Shown piece after piece: positions 22,580-33,352 of a stretch of 64,000 bases of DNA. The notes beneath the pieces are model-generated. The model saw only the letters and a list, made by a program, of their open reading frames with translations, made no database searches and had not been told where the DNA came from. The stretch comes from Datura wrightii (taxonomy: Eukaryota > Streptophyta > Magnoliopsida > Solanales > Solanaceae): the NCBI GenBank assembly GCA_035772735.1, contig JASDFA010000001.1, positions 76,596,001 to 76,660,000 of the forward strand, in the 5' to 3' direction. How positions within the stretch are numbered: the stretch's first letter is position 1; every line of letters begins with the position of its first letter. The position numbers were made by a program, and so were the translations under genes.

Positions 22580-23880
22580 ATTTCTATTCATGTGGTAATT
22601 GAGCCGCTAGAAGTCATTCTCTTGAATAACATTATTGAAAGTAGTGAAGGGTTAGAAGAAGGTTGTCATACTATAGTGGGTGTTGGGTCTTATCATTATC
22701 AACCAAAGAAGCTTGACCTTGATCTTAAGAATTAAAAAATCCTCGATCACAGCCCTCAATTCTTGAACCTCCAGTGCTAGAACTTTAATTCTGCCCTGAC
22801 ATTTGAAGTATGCTTATCTGGGTTTAAATGAAACTTTACTGGTGGTCATCTTAGCTAAGCTAAATGAGCAGCAAATAGAGGCCTCCTGGCAGTCTTAATG
22901 AAGCATATTCGAGCAATTAGGTGGACTATAGATGATATAGTAGGCATTCACCTGGGCATTTTTGTACTCATAAGGTCAACCTTCAAGAAGATTGTAACCC
23001 CTCGGTGGAACACCAAAGATGTTTGGATCAACCTATACAAGAGATGGTTAAGAAAGAGATCACCAAATGGTTGTACATGGGGGTTGTATATCCAATAGCT
23101 GGTATTAATTGGGTTAGTCTGGTCCAATGTGTGCCCAAAAGAGGAGGGATCACCATGGTTCCAAATGAGGACGAGTTAATAGCTACACATCCAGTCACCA
23201 GATGGAGGGTTTGCATGGATTATAGGAAGTTGGAACTCATGGACCAAAAAGGATCACTTCCCCATCCCATTTATTGATCACATGCTAGATCAATTGGCCA
23301 AAAAAATAATATTACTACTTTTTGGATAGATATTAAGGGTACAATCAAATTTCAATCTCCCCGGAAGACTAAGAGAAGACAACCTTCACATGCCCCTATG
23401 GGACGTTTGCATTTAAAAGGATGCCCTTCAGGCTTTGTAATGCTCCAACTACTTTCCAAAGATACATAATGTTAATTTTCTCAAATATGGTGGAAGATAC
23501 CATAGATGTTTTCATAGATAATTTTTCCATTGTGGGAAATTCGTACAATGATTGCTGGCTCACTTGAATAATGTATTGAAAAGGTGTGAAGAAACAAATT
23601 TGGTTCTTAACTAGGAGAAGTGCCATTTCATGGTGAAGAAAGGCATTGTGTTAGGGCATAAAAGTTTTAAAAAGGGCATAGAAGTGGACCAAGCAAAGAT
23701 TGAAGCCATCTCTCATCTACCTCCTCCAAGGACTGTGAAAGGCATATAAATTTTCTTGGGTCATGTAGACTTTTATCGCCAGTTCATCAAGGTCATTTCC
23801 AAATTGGCTCACCCTCTATTTCAACTATTAGAGAAGGATTCCAAGTTCCACTTTGATGATGCATGCATGAAGGCTCCTTG
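22580..23880 (+). pseudogene. Protease-RT linker and reverse transcriptase of element G
   Basis: The linker reads VVIEPLEVILLNNIIES and GSYHYQPKKLDL near 22590-22710, then LKYAYLG-like text and KHIRAIRWTIDDI (22896). The RT blocks are KKEITKWLYMGVVYPI, WVSLVQCVPKRGGITMV and TRWRVCMDYRKL (23050-23230), then a decayed palm. The catalytic motif is F-I-D-N at 23511-23522 (FMDD in relatives), so the second Asp is gone. The wording WLDxGxVYPI and VPKKGG marks the Athila branch. More than ten stops and shifts are present. Confidence 0.82.
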
Positions 23881-24446
23881 ATTTGAAGATGAAGCTTATA
23901 TTAGCCCCTATCATCATCGCACCGGATTAGTCTAAGCCATTTGAACTAATATATGATTCAATCAATGTGTCCTTAGGGGTGGTGCTTGGGAAAAGGATAG
24001 AAAAGATCTTTCATCCTATATACTACGCTAGAAATGTCGTAAATAATGTCCAAGCCAACTACACCACAACAGAGCAAGAGCTGCTTGTAGTAGTATTTGC
24101 GTTTAATAAAGTTCGATCATATTTATTGGGAACTAAAGTTGTGGTGCGCACTAATCTTGCATCATGTTGGTACCTTATGAAAAAGAAGTATGCAAAGCCC
24201 AGACTCATTAGATGTGTGCTTTTGTTACAAGATTTCGACTTCGAGGTCAAGGATAGGAGAGGATGTGAAAACCAGGTTGGGAATCACCTCTCTCGATTAG
24301 AGGAAGATGGTAGGATGGTTGGGGACAAAAATGATGCCTTTTCTGATGAACGCATTCTAGCTGCTTCTCATGATGTAGTACCTTGTTTTGATGACTTTGC
24401 CAACTTTTTGTCTAGAAACATAATTCTTGAAGGTTTAAGTTTCTAA
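23881..24446 (+). pseudogene. RNase H domain of element G
   Basis: An open frame of 159 codons begins at 23967: SLGVVLGKRIEK, HPIYYARNVVN, NYTTTEQELLVVVFAFNKVRSYLLG, then LLLQDFDFEVKDRRGCENQVGNHLSRLE. This is the Athila-type RT/RNase H followed by the integrase linker. The upstream half, with the first acidic residue (YDSINVSLG), is in another frame. This is one of the better preserved segments of G. Confidence 0.83.
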
Positions 24447-25642
24447 TAGAAGAAAAAGTTCATGTATGATGTCCGAAAGTTTTATTGGGACGAACCATAT
24501 CTTTTTCGCATCTATGTTGATGGCATGATTCATCATTGTTTCCCAGAAGTAGAAATGATACCTATCCTTAAGGCATATCATTCTTCATAGGTCGGAGGCC
24601 ACAATGGAAGTGTTAGGACGACAACAAAAAAAGTATTTCAATGTGGATTCTATTGACCCACTCTTCATCACGATGCTCATGATCTTTTCAAGAAATATGA
24701 TCAATATCAGCATTTCGGTGGTATCTAAAGGCTTCATGAGCTTCCTTTAACACTGATCTTGGAGGTGGAGTTATTTGATGTTTGGGGAATAGACTACATG
24801 AGACCTTTTACAAGCTCCTTGGGAATACTTACATTCTAATAGATACTGATTATATGTCCAAGTGGGTTGAGGTGGTGGCTTTACCAAAAAATGAAGGAAG
24901 GAGCATGATCAATTTCTTAAAGAAACACATTTTTTCAAGGTTTGGCACTCCACGTGCCATAATTAGTGATAGGGGTCACACTTTTGTAACAAGTTGTTTG
25001 GAGCATTGCTCACGAAGTATAGAGTGAAGCACAAAGTGGCCATACCATATCATCCTCAAACAAGTGTCCAAAGGAGGTATCTAACAGGAAAATCAAAGCT
25101 ATTTTGACAAAAATTAGTGAATGCCAACAGAACCGATTAGGCTAGGAAGCTAGATGATGCCCTCTGGGCATACTGAATCTCTTATGAAACACCCATTGGC
25201 ATGTCCCCTTGCTAGCTGGTATTTGCTAAAGCTTGTTATCTATTGGTACATCTGGAACACAAAGCAATGTGGGCCTTGAAAATTTTAAATCTTTTATGGA
25301 ATGGTCGTCCATGAAAGAGTTGGGAACCTTAATGAGATAGATGATTTCTAGATGAGGTCTTATGAGAATGCCTCCATATATAAAGCCCGAATGAAATACT
25401 TCCATGATCAAAAAATTTCGAAGAGAGAATTTGCTCTGGGTGATTGGGTATTTTTGTTCGATTCTAGGTTGCGATTATTTTTAGGAAAGTTGAAATTAAA
25501 GTGTTCCGGTCCCTTAAAGGTGTTTCAAGCCTTAGCAAATATAGCTATTGAGCTTGAAGGGAAATATGAACTCAAGTTTAAGGTCAATGGGCGACGTGTT
25601 AAGAAATATTTAGGTGTTCCCAAGGAAATCTATTTTATTTGA
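24447..25642 (+). pseudogene. Integrase of element G
   Basis: KFYWDEPYLFRI, IHHCFPEVEM and ILKAYHSS-VGGHNG give the zinc region near 24470-24610, followed by CGFYWPT and a decayed CxxC (YDQYQ for CDQCQ). The core shows FDVWGIDYM near 24776-24800 (first Asp), then ISDRGHTFV near 24962-24990 (second Asp). The C-terminal part is open at 25352-25642: ARMKYFHDQKI, FALGDWVFLFDSRLRLF, KCSGPLKVFQ. It aligns with Athila-type integrase, without a chromodomain. Confidence 0.8.
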
Positions 25643-25679
25643 GTCACCTACCTTGATTAGCCTTAGTATAAGGGAAGAC

Positions 25680-25728
25680 AATCGTGTCGTGCTGTTAAAT
25701 CAAGAGCTTTCTGGGAGGCAACCCAAGT
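25680..25728 (+). promoter_or_regulatory. Conserved post-pol block with hairpin, element G
   Basis: Contains GTCGTGCTGTTAAATCAAG and GGGAGGCAACCCAAG. The same block follows pol or protease in D (51441-51610) and F (61198-61245, minus). TGGG and CCCA can pair around AGGCAA. Function unknown; a splice, translation or packaging signal is possible. Confidence 0.6.
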
Positions 25729-27490
25729 GTCTTTAAATTCATTTACATTTCACATTTTTTGGTTTTTTTGTTTTGTAGGATGGATTGAATGGAGAACTAA
25801 GAGGAAGAAAACAGGGGTTGGCAGCTATGTAAGATCTACAAAAGGTGGGTGCATACTCGGAGAACGCAGTCCAAGTGCAACTTAGGACCAGTAAACTTGG
25901 GAAAATCTAAGTGTGGCTACGTCTGACCCGCGAGGATCCGTAGAACATAACTCTCCAGCAGGTCCAAGGTAGAATACCGGGAAAAAATCATGAAAAAATG
26001 AGGTAACATGTGTGAGAACTGCGAAATGCAGGTACATACCCATAGAACGCAGGTCTGTTGCATATGCATAATAGTGAACTGGGAAGAAAAAAAGCCACCG
26101 GCATTTGAGTTGGGCTTTGCAGGTGCACTCCTGCGACCGCAGGTTTGGTGTAGGCGCAGGTATGGAATAACTTTAAAATGTTGATCTCCTCCTTGACTAA
26201 ACATGACCCATGGCCGACCCATATCTTTTAAATTTCTCCCCACTTTGTAAAAACTCCCCATTTTCTCCACTCCCCAACTACGACTATACCTTCCCACATT
26301 CTCCTACCAATTCCATCGTAAAACCCATCAATCCCTTCACCTCCTCCATTCCTATGAAACCCAACATTTTCACCATCACCTCTCATTTCAAACACCACAT
26401 AAAAGAAGAACAAGGATTAGGGTCGGCTACATTTGAAGAAATTTGTTTCCAAGTTTTGATTTCTCTTCACAACTCACTCTATTTGGTATGTATTCTTGAT
26501 TTTCATCTTTGATTCTTGAAATTTCATGTTATATGTAGTCTAGAAAGCATGATATCCTTTATTTTTCATAAACCCATGTTTTCCCCACTTCCCATTACTT
26601 TTTCTTAATGTTCATGATGAAATTGATGTTTATAGGTGTTGTGGGCAAGCTTGAAATTGCAGAAACTGATTGGGTAGGAAGTATTGTTTTGGAATGTTAT
26701 ACCTCTTGCTTGCATTGTTATGCTTTGAAACTTTGGTTGGGGGTGAAATTTGAGTAACCTACTTGCTTGAGAAGCATGATTTTTACCGATGATAGATAGG
26801 TTGACGTCCTTCTTAAGGGAAAATCTTCAGTTTTTCTTTTATGTTTTGAATAGAGATGAAAATTTAATACAGTGGGTAAGTGTGAAACGTGAAACCGCCT
26901 CGTTGAATATGGGTTAGAGTGATCACTCAATGTTACCAAATGATAGATTAGGTAACGTCCATATTAACGGAAGTCGTTTAGTGGTCCAAATAGTTGAAAT
27001 TGTGTTGATAATGTTGATCAATATCTCGGGGAAGTCTGACTATCCATTAGATAGTGATTGGGTGCATACTTGTGACTAATAGACATTATAGAGTATAAAA
27101 ATTGACGTTGATCACTGTTGGGAAATCGCAGGTCGCGGATTGCACTCTTCAAACACAAGTATCAATGCAAGTGGGGGTGAGCTCTAGGTGCAGTTCCACC
27201 TCTTGCATTGCAACTGTGAACCGTGAATCACCACTTGCAAAACGCAGGTGCAACTCAGGCGGTTAACAAATTTCCTATGAATCTGCCTCACACCTGTGAA
27301 CTACGGGTCTCAACCTATGAAACGCATGTCCGGTGCAAGTGCTACCAATTATTAGACAATTGTGTTCCATTTTTGTTGGATATCCAATCTCTTTTTCATT
27401 TTTTTCTTAGCTTAGTATAGTTATTTCCTTTACTTTGTGTATAAAAAATGTTGGTTTATGTATGGCACTCAGATGGTCTTGCAGGAACAT
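25729..27490 (+). other. pol-env spacer of element G with keyword repeats
   Basis: Non-coding. Variants of TGCGAAATGCAGGT and AACGCAGGTG cluster at 25917-26160 and again at 27120-27330, as in G's LTR (21672-21835). Between them at 26200-26330 is a pyrimidine-rich tract with a weak TATA-like word (TTTTAAAT). I see no gene here. Confidence 0.6.
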
Positions 27491-27804
27491 GACTTCATTT
27501 AAGCAAATGAACAAGGGGAAGGCCTCAATATCCTCCAAGAGCAAAGGGGAGGATAAGGCCACCGAGCCACAAAACCAGACCAACAGTCACGATACTATAA
27601 TTTTTTTTGTGCCAAACATGAAGGAGCACTAGCTCATGTTTCAAGATAGGTCAATCACTCTAGAGAAATGCTTTGTCTTAGCATGGCAGGGGGATGACTT
27701 CCCCAACATCAATGTACAATTTGATGAGAGACATTGGCATACTTTCACGAAGGCTCTACCAAATTTCTTCCTTAACTTTGTGTTGGAATTCTATGCCTCA
27801 TATC
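27491..27804 (+). pseudogene. env-like ORF of element G, cut by D
   Basis: Starts ATGACTTCATTTAAG and encodes a Lys/Ser-rich N-terminus (NKGKASISSKSKGED). After a stop at 27630 comes a block FQDRSITLEKCF ... GDDFPNINVQFDERHWHTF ... FVLEFYASY. The same order is seen in F (59710-59357 minus: GRSITMEKRF, GDFPNITVQFTDRHWHAF, IELCASY). It matches, from memory, proteins annotated as putative plant transposon protein in Athila-type elements; the role is not known. The ORF stops where D's LTR begins, just after CCTCATATC. Confidence 0.78.
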
Positions 27805-29449
27805 TGATAACACTCAAATTTACACTTCCTGGCAAAGTATGAAGCGGACGTTATTAATAAAGAACGTAACAAAGAGGTTGGGGTCGAACACACAGGCAAT
27901 AAGTTAAGATCTATACTAATGCTAGTACTTAAACTTTTAGGTATGTTATCTCCAAATTTGGAGGTTTCAAATAAAAACAATATTAAAAAAAATTGTAATT
28001 ATGATTGATATAAATATTTGAAAATAATTAGGGTAAGTGTTCTGCATGGGTTCATAACTACTTTGGGTATACACAAATGACCAATCCCAATGCTTACTTG
28101 TAGAACTGATAACTAGGGTTCACCCAAACGACTGGTTCATCGCTATTGAATAACTATACTCAATCATCGGTTCAGGTCACATAAGCTATTTTAAACTAAC
28201 CATTATCAATATGTTCCAAAGTTAACTATCATGAGACCACAACTCAAGTTAATACAATGTTCACAAAGACCAAGGCTTTGTTGTAATTATCTTTTCCTAA
28301 TCTCTACTTCTCTAGGTTCAAGAAAGTAAAGAATTTGGGCAAGTCTTAACGTTGTACACTATTAAGAAATGTTTCAAGATGAAGAGAATACAATACAAGC
28401 ATTCAACATTAGTTTTCAATCACTTTTGTGTAACTCTATTTTGTTAATCCACCATGGTTCCCACAACCCCTAGTTATGGAGGTTTTAGCCTATGATTGTA
28501 AGATTATAATTAGCATTCATAGACAAACACATAATTAAGGACTTACAACAATAAATGGAAGAAAACCTGCTTTGAATATCAACGAACAATCTTAATAACA
28601 ATGGATGAAATCAAGTATTTGATCATAAGAATTGCTCTTAAAAATTCACAAATATTACTGTTCACGTGTCTCTACTACTTCCTTTCTGGCTTCTTCTACT
28701 AAAATAAAGCATAAAAGGTATTTATACAGACATTATAAACCTTTTTCTAAGCTAACAGGGAATTTTTCATATCTTGCGTCGGTCTGTATCACCACTGATC
28801 CTATGACCCATAATAGGATTGTATGAGTCATACTAGTACATCCTTGGCTGTTGCAGATTTGTCTAAGTGTTGGCAGGCTGGTACCATTTGTACCATAGTC
28901 CTACGAGTCGTACAATGCATCCGTGGCTTGGTCCTGAGAACTTTGACATCTTCTGATGTTTTCCACAAGTGTTGTGATACGCCTCGTACCTTCCTCCTAT
29001 GACTCGTACCGCTTGTTGTATCTGAAGTTCTTCCAAGTCTTGAAGATTCACTTGAAGCTCACCACGACTTATGATACAGGTCATATGTGGTTGCTACAAT
29101 CCATGGGTTCCACTCATACCAAGAGACTACCTTGTGCAAATTTCTCTGAAGAATTTCACGACTCTAGTTACGGCTCGCATTGAGAGTCATACGTTGCCAT
29201 CCTCTTAATCCAGCCTTCTAATTTTCACCAATACTATCGGTATGGCTCATACAATCAATTATGGCTTGTACTGAGACTTATACTTGGCTTATTTTCTACA
29301 CTTTTATGCCTCTTTTGCACATTTTTGCTCTAACACCTATTTTCCTTAAAATTAAAGTAAAAGTATCTCATATCCATATAAACATACCTAAATCCATGCT
29401 ATTTTCTCAGTTTTAAGCGTCGAAAATACTGTAAACTCACAGCACATCA
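27805..29449 (-). repeat. 3' LTR of element D
   Basis: 1645 bases, homologous to C's LTR (490-2119). Plus-strand ends are TGATAACACTC and AGCACATCA. A TATA-like box (TATAAATAC on minus) lies near 28723-28732. About 65 bases further upstream on the minus strand begins a cluster of TACGACTCGTAC-like words that extends to about 29285. Confidence 0.85.
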
Positions 29450-29465
29450 ACACCCTCAACATAAG
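29450..29465 (-). promoter_or_regulatory. Polypurine tract of element D
   Basis: On the minus strand CTTATGTTGAGGGTGT immediately precedes the LTR start TGATGTGCTG. It is a weaker purine run than in F but in the expected place. Confidence 0.6.
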
Positions 29466-30954
29466 ACTTTTGCATGTCCTCAGGCAAAGAAACCAGAAAA
29501 AACTAAACATGACGCTTAACTAGAAAATAAAGCTAGTATACTACAACTAACAATTAATAAAAATCTTGCACCATAACTCAAACAGATTTTGACCCTTTTT
29601 CCATGAACCAAATCTGCACATGCACATCAAGCAACCACAAAACATGATAAACAGGGATCAAGATATGTCATTTAGCTATTAACAGATAGTCAAGTCATCA
29701 CCAATGCTTTTCACATAGACAACCAATAGAATTAAACACAAACAATGTAGCCTCACAACAAATGAAGTCCCCCACTCACAAAATATAGTAAAATATGAAA
29801 CATGGGACTGAAAAAGTAAGACTCTCACTCTCACAAAGAAGTTCCAAATACTGCATGTCGGATACCATAAGCTTGATCTTATTTTCTCTATTTCGGTTTG
29901 TCAGATAGTCAGACTAGGATCATTATAGGACTTGATTTGACTTTTAATGTAGGCTTTTGGGCTAGGTATGGTAGAGATGGAATCTTTTTAGTGACTAAAC
30001 CCCTCCTTGGAACTACATACATGTCGCTCTAGTTTTTCACTTTTTCATCCTTTTCACCCTTTTTTATGCACTTGTATGAGTGTGGTGTATTTTCATGAAT
30101 TTTCATTCATCATCCTCTTTTTGTATTTTCTTATTCAATTTTTCATTCTTTTTCTTGTCTTTTGTCACACCACACTTAATTTTTCACCTTTTTTCCATTC
30201 TCTTCCTTTTTCACCTTCTCAAGATTTATGCACCCCTACACTAGCCACCCGTTCACAATGTCCCAGGAGGGACTAGGGCCAAAATAGGTTCATTTAATTG
30301 GTTAAGCAAAAAACATGGTTCATTTAATGCTCAAAATTGGGATAGAGGGAATCATATCATTTTGGTAGGGTCATTTAGGCTAAAAATGGGATAAACAAAA
30401 ATGGCCTATGTTCCTTTCCTAACCAACCATCCTAAAACCTATGTAAAGACAAACCGGGCAAGTTGTAGATCCTCTACACAGTATTGAACTAGATATTAGA
30501 TCTCACTCACTCATGGTACATATCTTCCATTCACTCTACCTGCCCGATTTATACATGGCTAACAAAAACTATTCATGCCAATACACTAAATGACATAAAA
30601 AGATCCATAAAAATCATGCTTTGCAATCAACAAGTACATAGCTAACCATCAAAAATTTTAAAACATGATCAAATTTTTTGCAAATTCAAAACTAGTGCAG
30701 CTTATTGACTGATTACTCCTAAGATACATTCCAATGAAACAAAAATCACAAAAATAAAATCCTAGATATGTCAGTTATACTAGATAGAATGCCTGAGTGA
30801 AATGAAACACGAAAAGAAAAACCCTCGGATAAATCAAAATCCCAAAAATACAAGTACACCCCCTCCCCTTTTTAAAAAGCATGCTTTGTCTCCGAAGCAT
30901 ATAATATAAAGCAGAAGGAAGGGAACATAACTACAGTGCACTAAGCGCTCCTGT
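29466..30954 (-). other. 3' non-coding region of element D
   Basis: A/T-rich with no credible gene. A strong pyrimidine tract on the plus strand at 30020-30230 (purine-rich on minus) corresponds to 56930-57180 in F. A second PPT-like word (TTAAGTGTGGTGTG on minus) lies near 30165-30180. Confidence 0.55.
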
Positions 30955-31868
30955 CATCCTGCGGAGGTGGTACCTCCACTGCAATCATGGTGCTGGCCGT
31001 GGCTGGCACACTTACTGGTATATCAATAGGGGGAGTGTCTAACCCCTCAATAGTAATGGTCGTCTCTATGACCTCTGGAATCACCGGGGCTGAATGTGGC
31101 TCGCCAAAGGGTCCTTGCCACCCGCAAGTTTTGCCTAGGCCATAGTGGAGCGACCTATTCCTCTAGCACTCGGATATATCCATATTGCAACCTTGTACCG
31201 TGATGCTCTCTATCTTGGGGATCTTTCAAAATTTTCCCCTCTCACTTTTTTCCCTTTTTTATTTTCTGCTCCATAATTGGCGCAGAATTCACCAACAATA
31301 TCTGAGTTTTATCGATCTAGGGCTCTAGCCATCTAGGGAAAATCCATATAAGCAAAATATCCACTTCATCTCCTCCACCTCGTTCAGTTAATTTGTGAGG
31401 ATCCACGACTCTTCTTGAATGCTCCGCCTAGGTTTGTTCTTGGCGGTGAAAGTAATGCCCTGTTCATATATATTCTAGGCTCCTGGTACTCTCCACCGGA
31501 TGGTGCGCTTCTCTCTAGGCGACATATGCTCCTGGTCGTCATTGTGTGCCTTCTTCTCTAATCCAGACTCACTATCTGCGTTGCTGGATTGGGCCTCCTC
31601 AGACCCCTCTTCTTTGTTAGAGCCGCTTCTGGAATCTTAGGCTCTTTCCTCTGCTCCCTCCTCTGGGTGGGGAGCACCAGCAGATGTGGCAGTGGCCGCC
31701 ATGGCCTAGGCTTTAGCCTTTACCCTAGTAGTTCAGGTCCCGCAGATGTCTCGACCCAATATTACTCCACTGAACCACTAGGGGTATTGTCCACTTGATC
31801 GAATTTGGAGGTTTCATCAATCAATTCCCTCCGAGCAGTTGCCTTGGATGATTTTCATTTTTGCATCA
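30955..31868 (-). pseudogene. env-like ORF of element D (decayed)
   Basis: The minus strand begins MMQK-stop-KSSKATARRELIDE near 31868. A middle part in another frame has EQGITFTAKNKPRR and, lower, SDIVGEFCANYGA, which aligns with the V-x-E-F-Y-A-S-Y block of G and F. It ends with a proline-rich tail (GEPHSAPVIPEVIE, VPPPQDDRSA) near 30960-31110. It lies between spacer and 3' region exactly as in F and G. The plus-strand ORF at 31589-31798 is its shadow. Function unknown. Confidence 0.6.
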
Positions 31869-33352
31869 TTGTATCTGTAGAAAAAAGGTTAGAATTCCAA
31901 ATCTGAGAAAAAAAAGCAAGAAAAAAAGTCCTTTGTAATTTATCACGGGTCTAACGTACCGGTCGTACCTTGGAAGTACAATTCGTATTGAGACTTGTAA
32001 TATCTTAGGTCAATGTTACACTTCTTAGGTATGACTCATACCATGAAGGTACAATCAGTACCACGAGTCGTATGAGGATGTTCCTTAGAAACAAATGTTC
32101 TGTATTTTTCCACGACTCATGGTACGACCCATAAGTCAATTCCACGAGTCGTAGGAAGGATCGTACTCTCACTTTTGGACATGAGCCTTTTTAGGTTCTT
32201 GGTAAAATTGCCAGGTATGACTCATAGTAGGATACCACGAGCTGTACTAGGATTTGGACATCGAGATCTTTACAAGTTTAGCTTGGGACAGTCCCAACGA
32301 GCCATCCTACGAGTCGTAGTATGAAACCACGAGTCGTAGGAAGGCTTGTAAAGCCTGTCCCTGCCTTATTTTTGATTCAGTTTGCAGGTGATTTTAATCT
32401 TGTGTTGGGTACTCAGAATTCCCCAAGTCCAAGCGTGCATTTATCATGTTTTAAAGATACCCATTCCTCCTATTTTTAATCATAACCCGTAACTCAAGTT
32501 TAAGGGTTCATTGCATGACTTTTACAAGTTAAATCCCTACCCAGTCACACACTAGCTTGTTCACATCCTTGGTAATTGTCCCTTTTATGTTTTTCAGGAA
32601 TTGAGAGGACTCTCAAGGATTAAGAAGGTTTTCTTCAAGCATAACAGGTCATTATTATCAAATTCATGGAATAACACTTACTTGAATGCTGCTTACTTCG
32701 ATTGAAAATCAGGAATAGGGTTGGGATTGGGATTCATGGTGTTATCTAAGTAAAAACTTGCTTAATTGATCTTGATTCTGAGTTATGGGTCTGAGGGAGT
32801 CGTGAGTTCCGGTCGTGAATTTAGTTTTGAGTGTGTGGGAGAAGGGTACAATTTGTTTTGAGTTTAAATATTTTATAGGGAAAATTTGAAAAGTTTGGGC
32901 CGAGTCGGGTGATTTTAAACTTTTTGACCCATTATGACTCGTACCACGAGTCGTAGGAAGTCCCTACGGATCGTCCCTTGGACTCATAACAGAGAGGTCT
33001 CAAAACTTACCTATGGCCTATGAGTACATCTTACAACTTGTAATATGCGGGTATGATTTGTACTATAACTCGTAGGTCTTTCTTATGTTAATGTCTATGC
33101 CTTGCATAGTTCATAACCACAGTGAGTACTACGACCCATACAATGAAGTTATGAGTCGTAGGAACAACTGTACCCTAAACTCATGCACTGAAATACATCT
33201 CTGCTTCTTACCATGACTTGTACTACAACCCATACAATCCTCTAACGAGTCGTACTGAGGAATATAGCACCTGCCTATTCAGCAATTCTTTTGCCCCCTA
33301 TTTTTGTTTCTCCTGCACACTAAACACACATAAGTCAATCAACTCGGGTTGT
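31869..33352 (-). other. pol-env spacer of element D with keyword repeats and TATA-like box
   Basis: Many ACGAGTCGT and CGACTCGTA words at 31950-32345 and 32930-33250, the same words as in the LTR of C and D. A minus-strand TATA-like box (TATAAAAT) at 32870-32877 lies about 60 bases below the upstream cluster. No gene seen. Confidence 0.6.

Larger units (their letters stand above)
21481..27804 (+). mobile_element. Element G: Athila-like retrotransposon with pol, gag missing
   Basis: Starts with an LTR at 21481 whose first 100 bases align with the start of F's LTR read on the minus strand (TGATGA, GGTAATTTACC, TTTTATGCC, a T-rich run). It then jumps to the C-terminal side of the protease, RT, RNase H, integrase, a conserved post-pol block, a spacer and an env-like ORF cut at 27804 by element D. 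Gag, the primer site and the protease core are absent, so there is a large internal deletion near 22500-22580. G lies inside the LTR of J. Confidence 0.78.

Noticed and set aside
31589..31798. Plus-strand ORF of 69 codons
   Set aside because: Antisense to the decayed env-like ORF of D; composition only.
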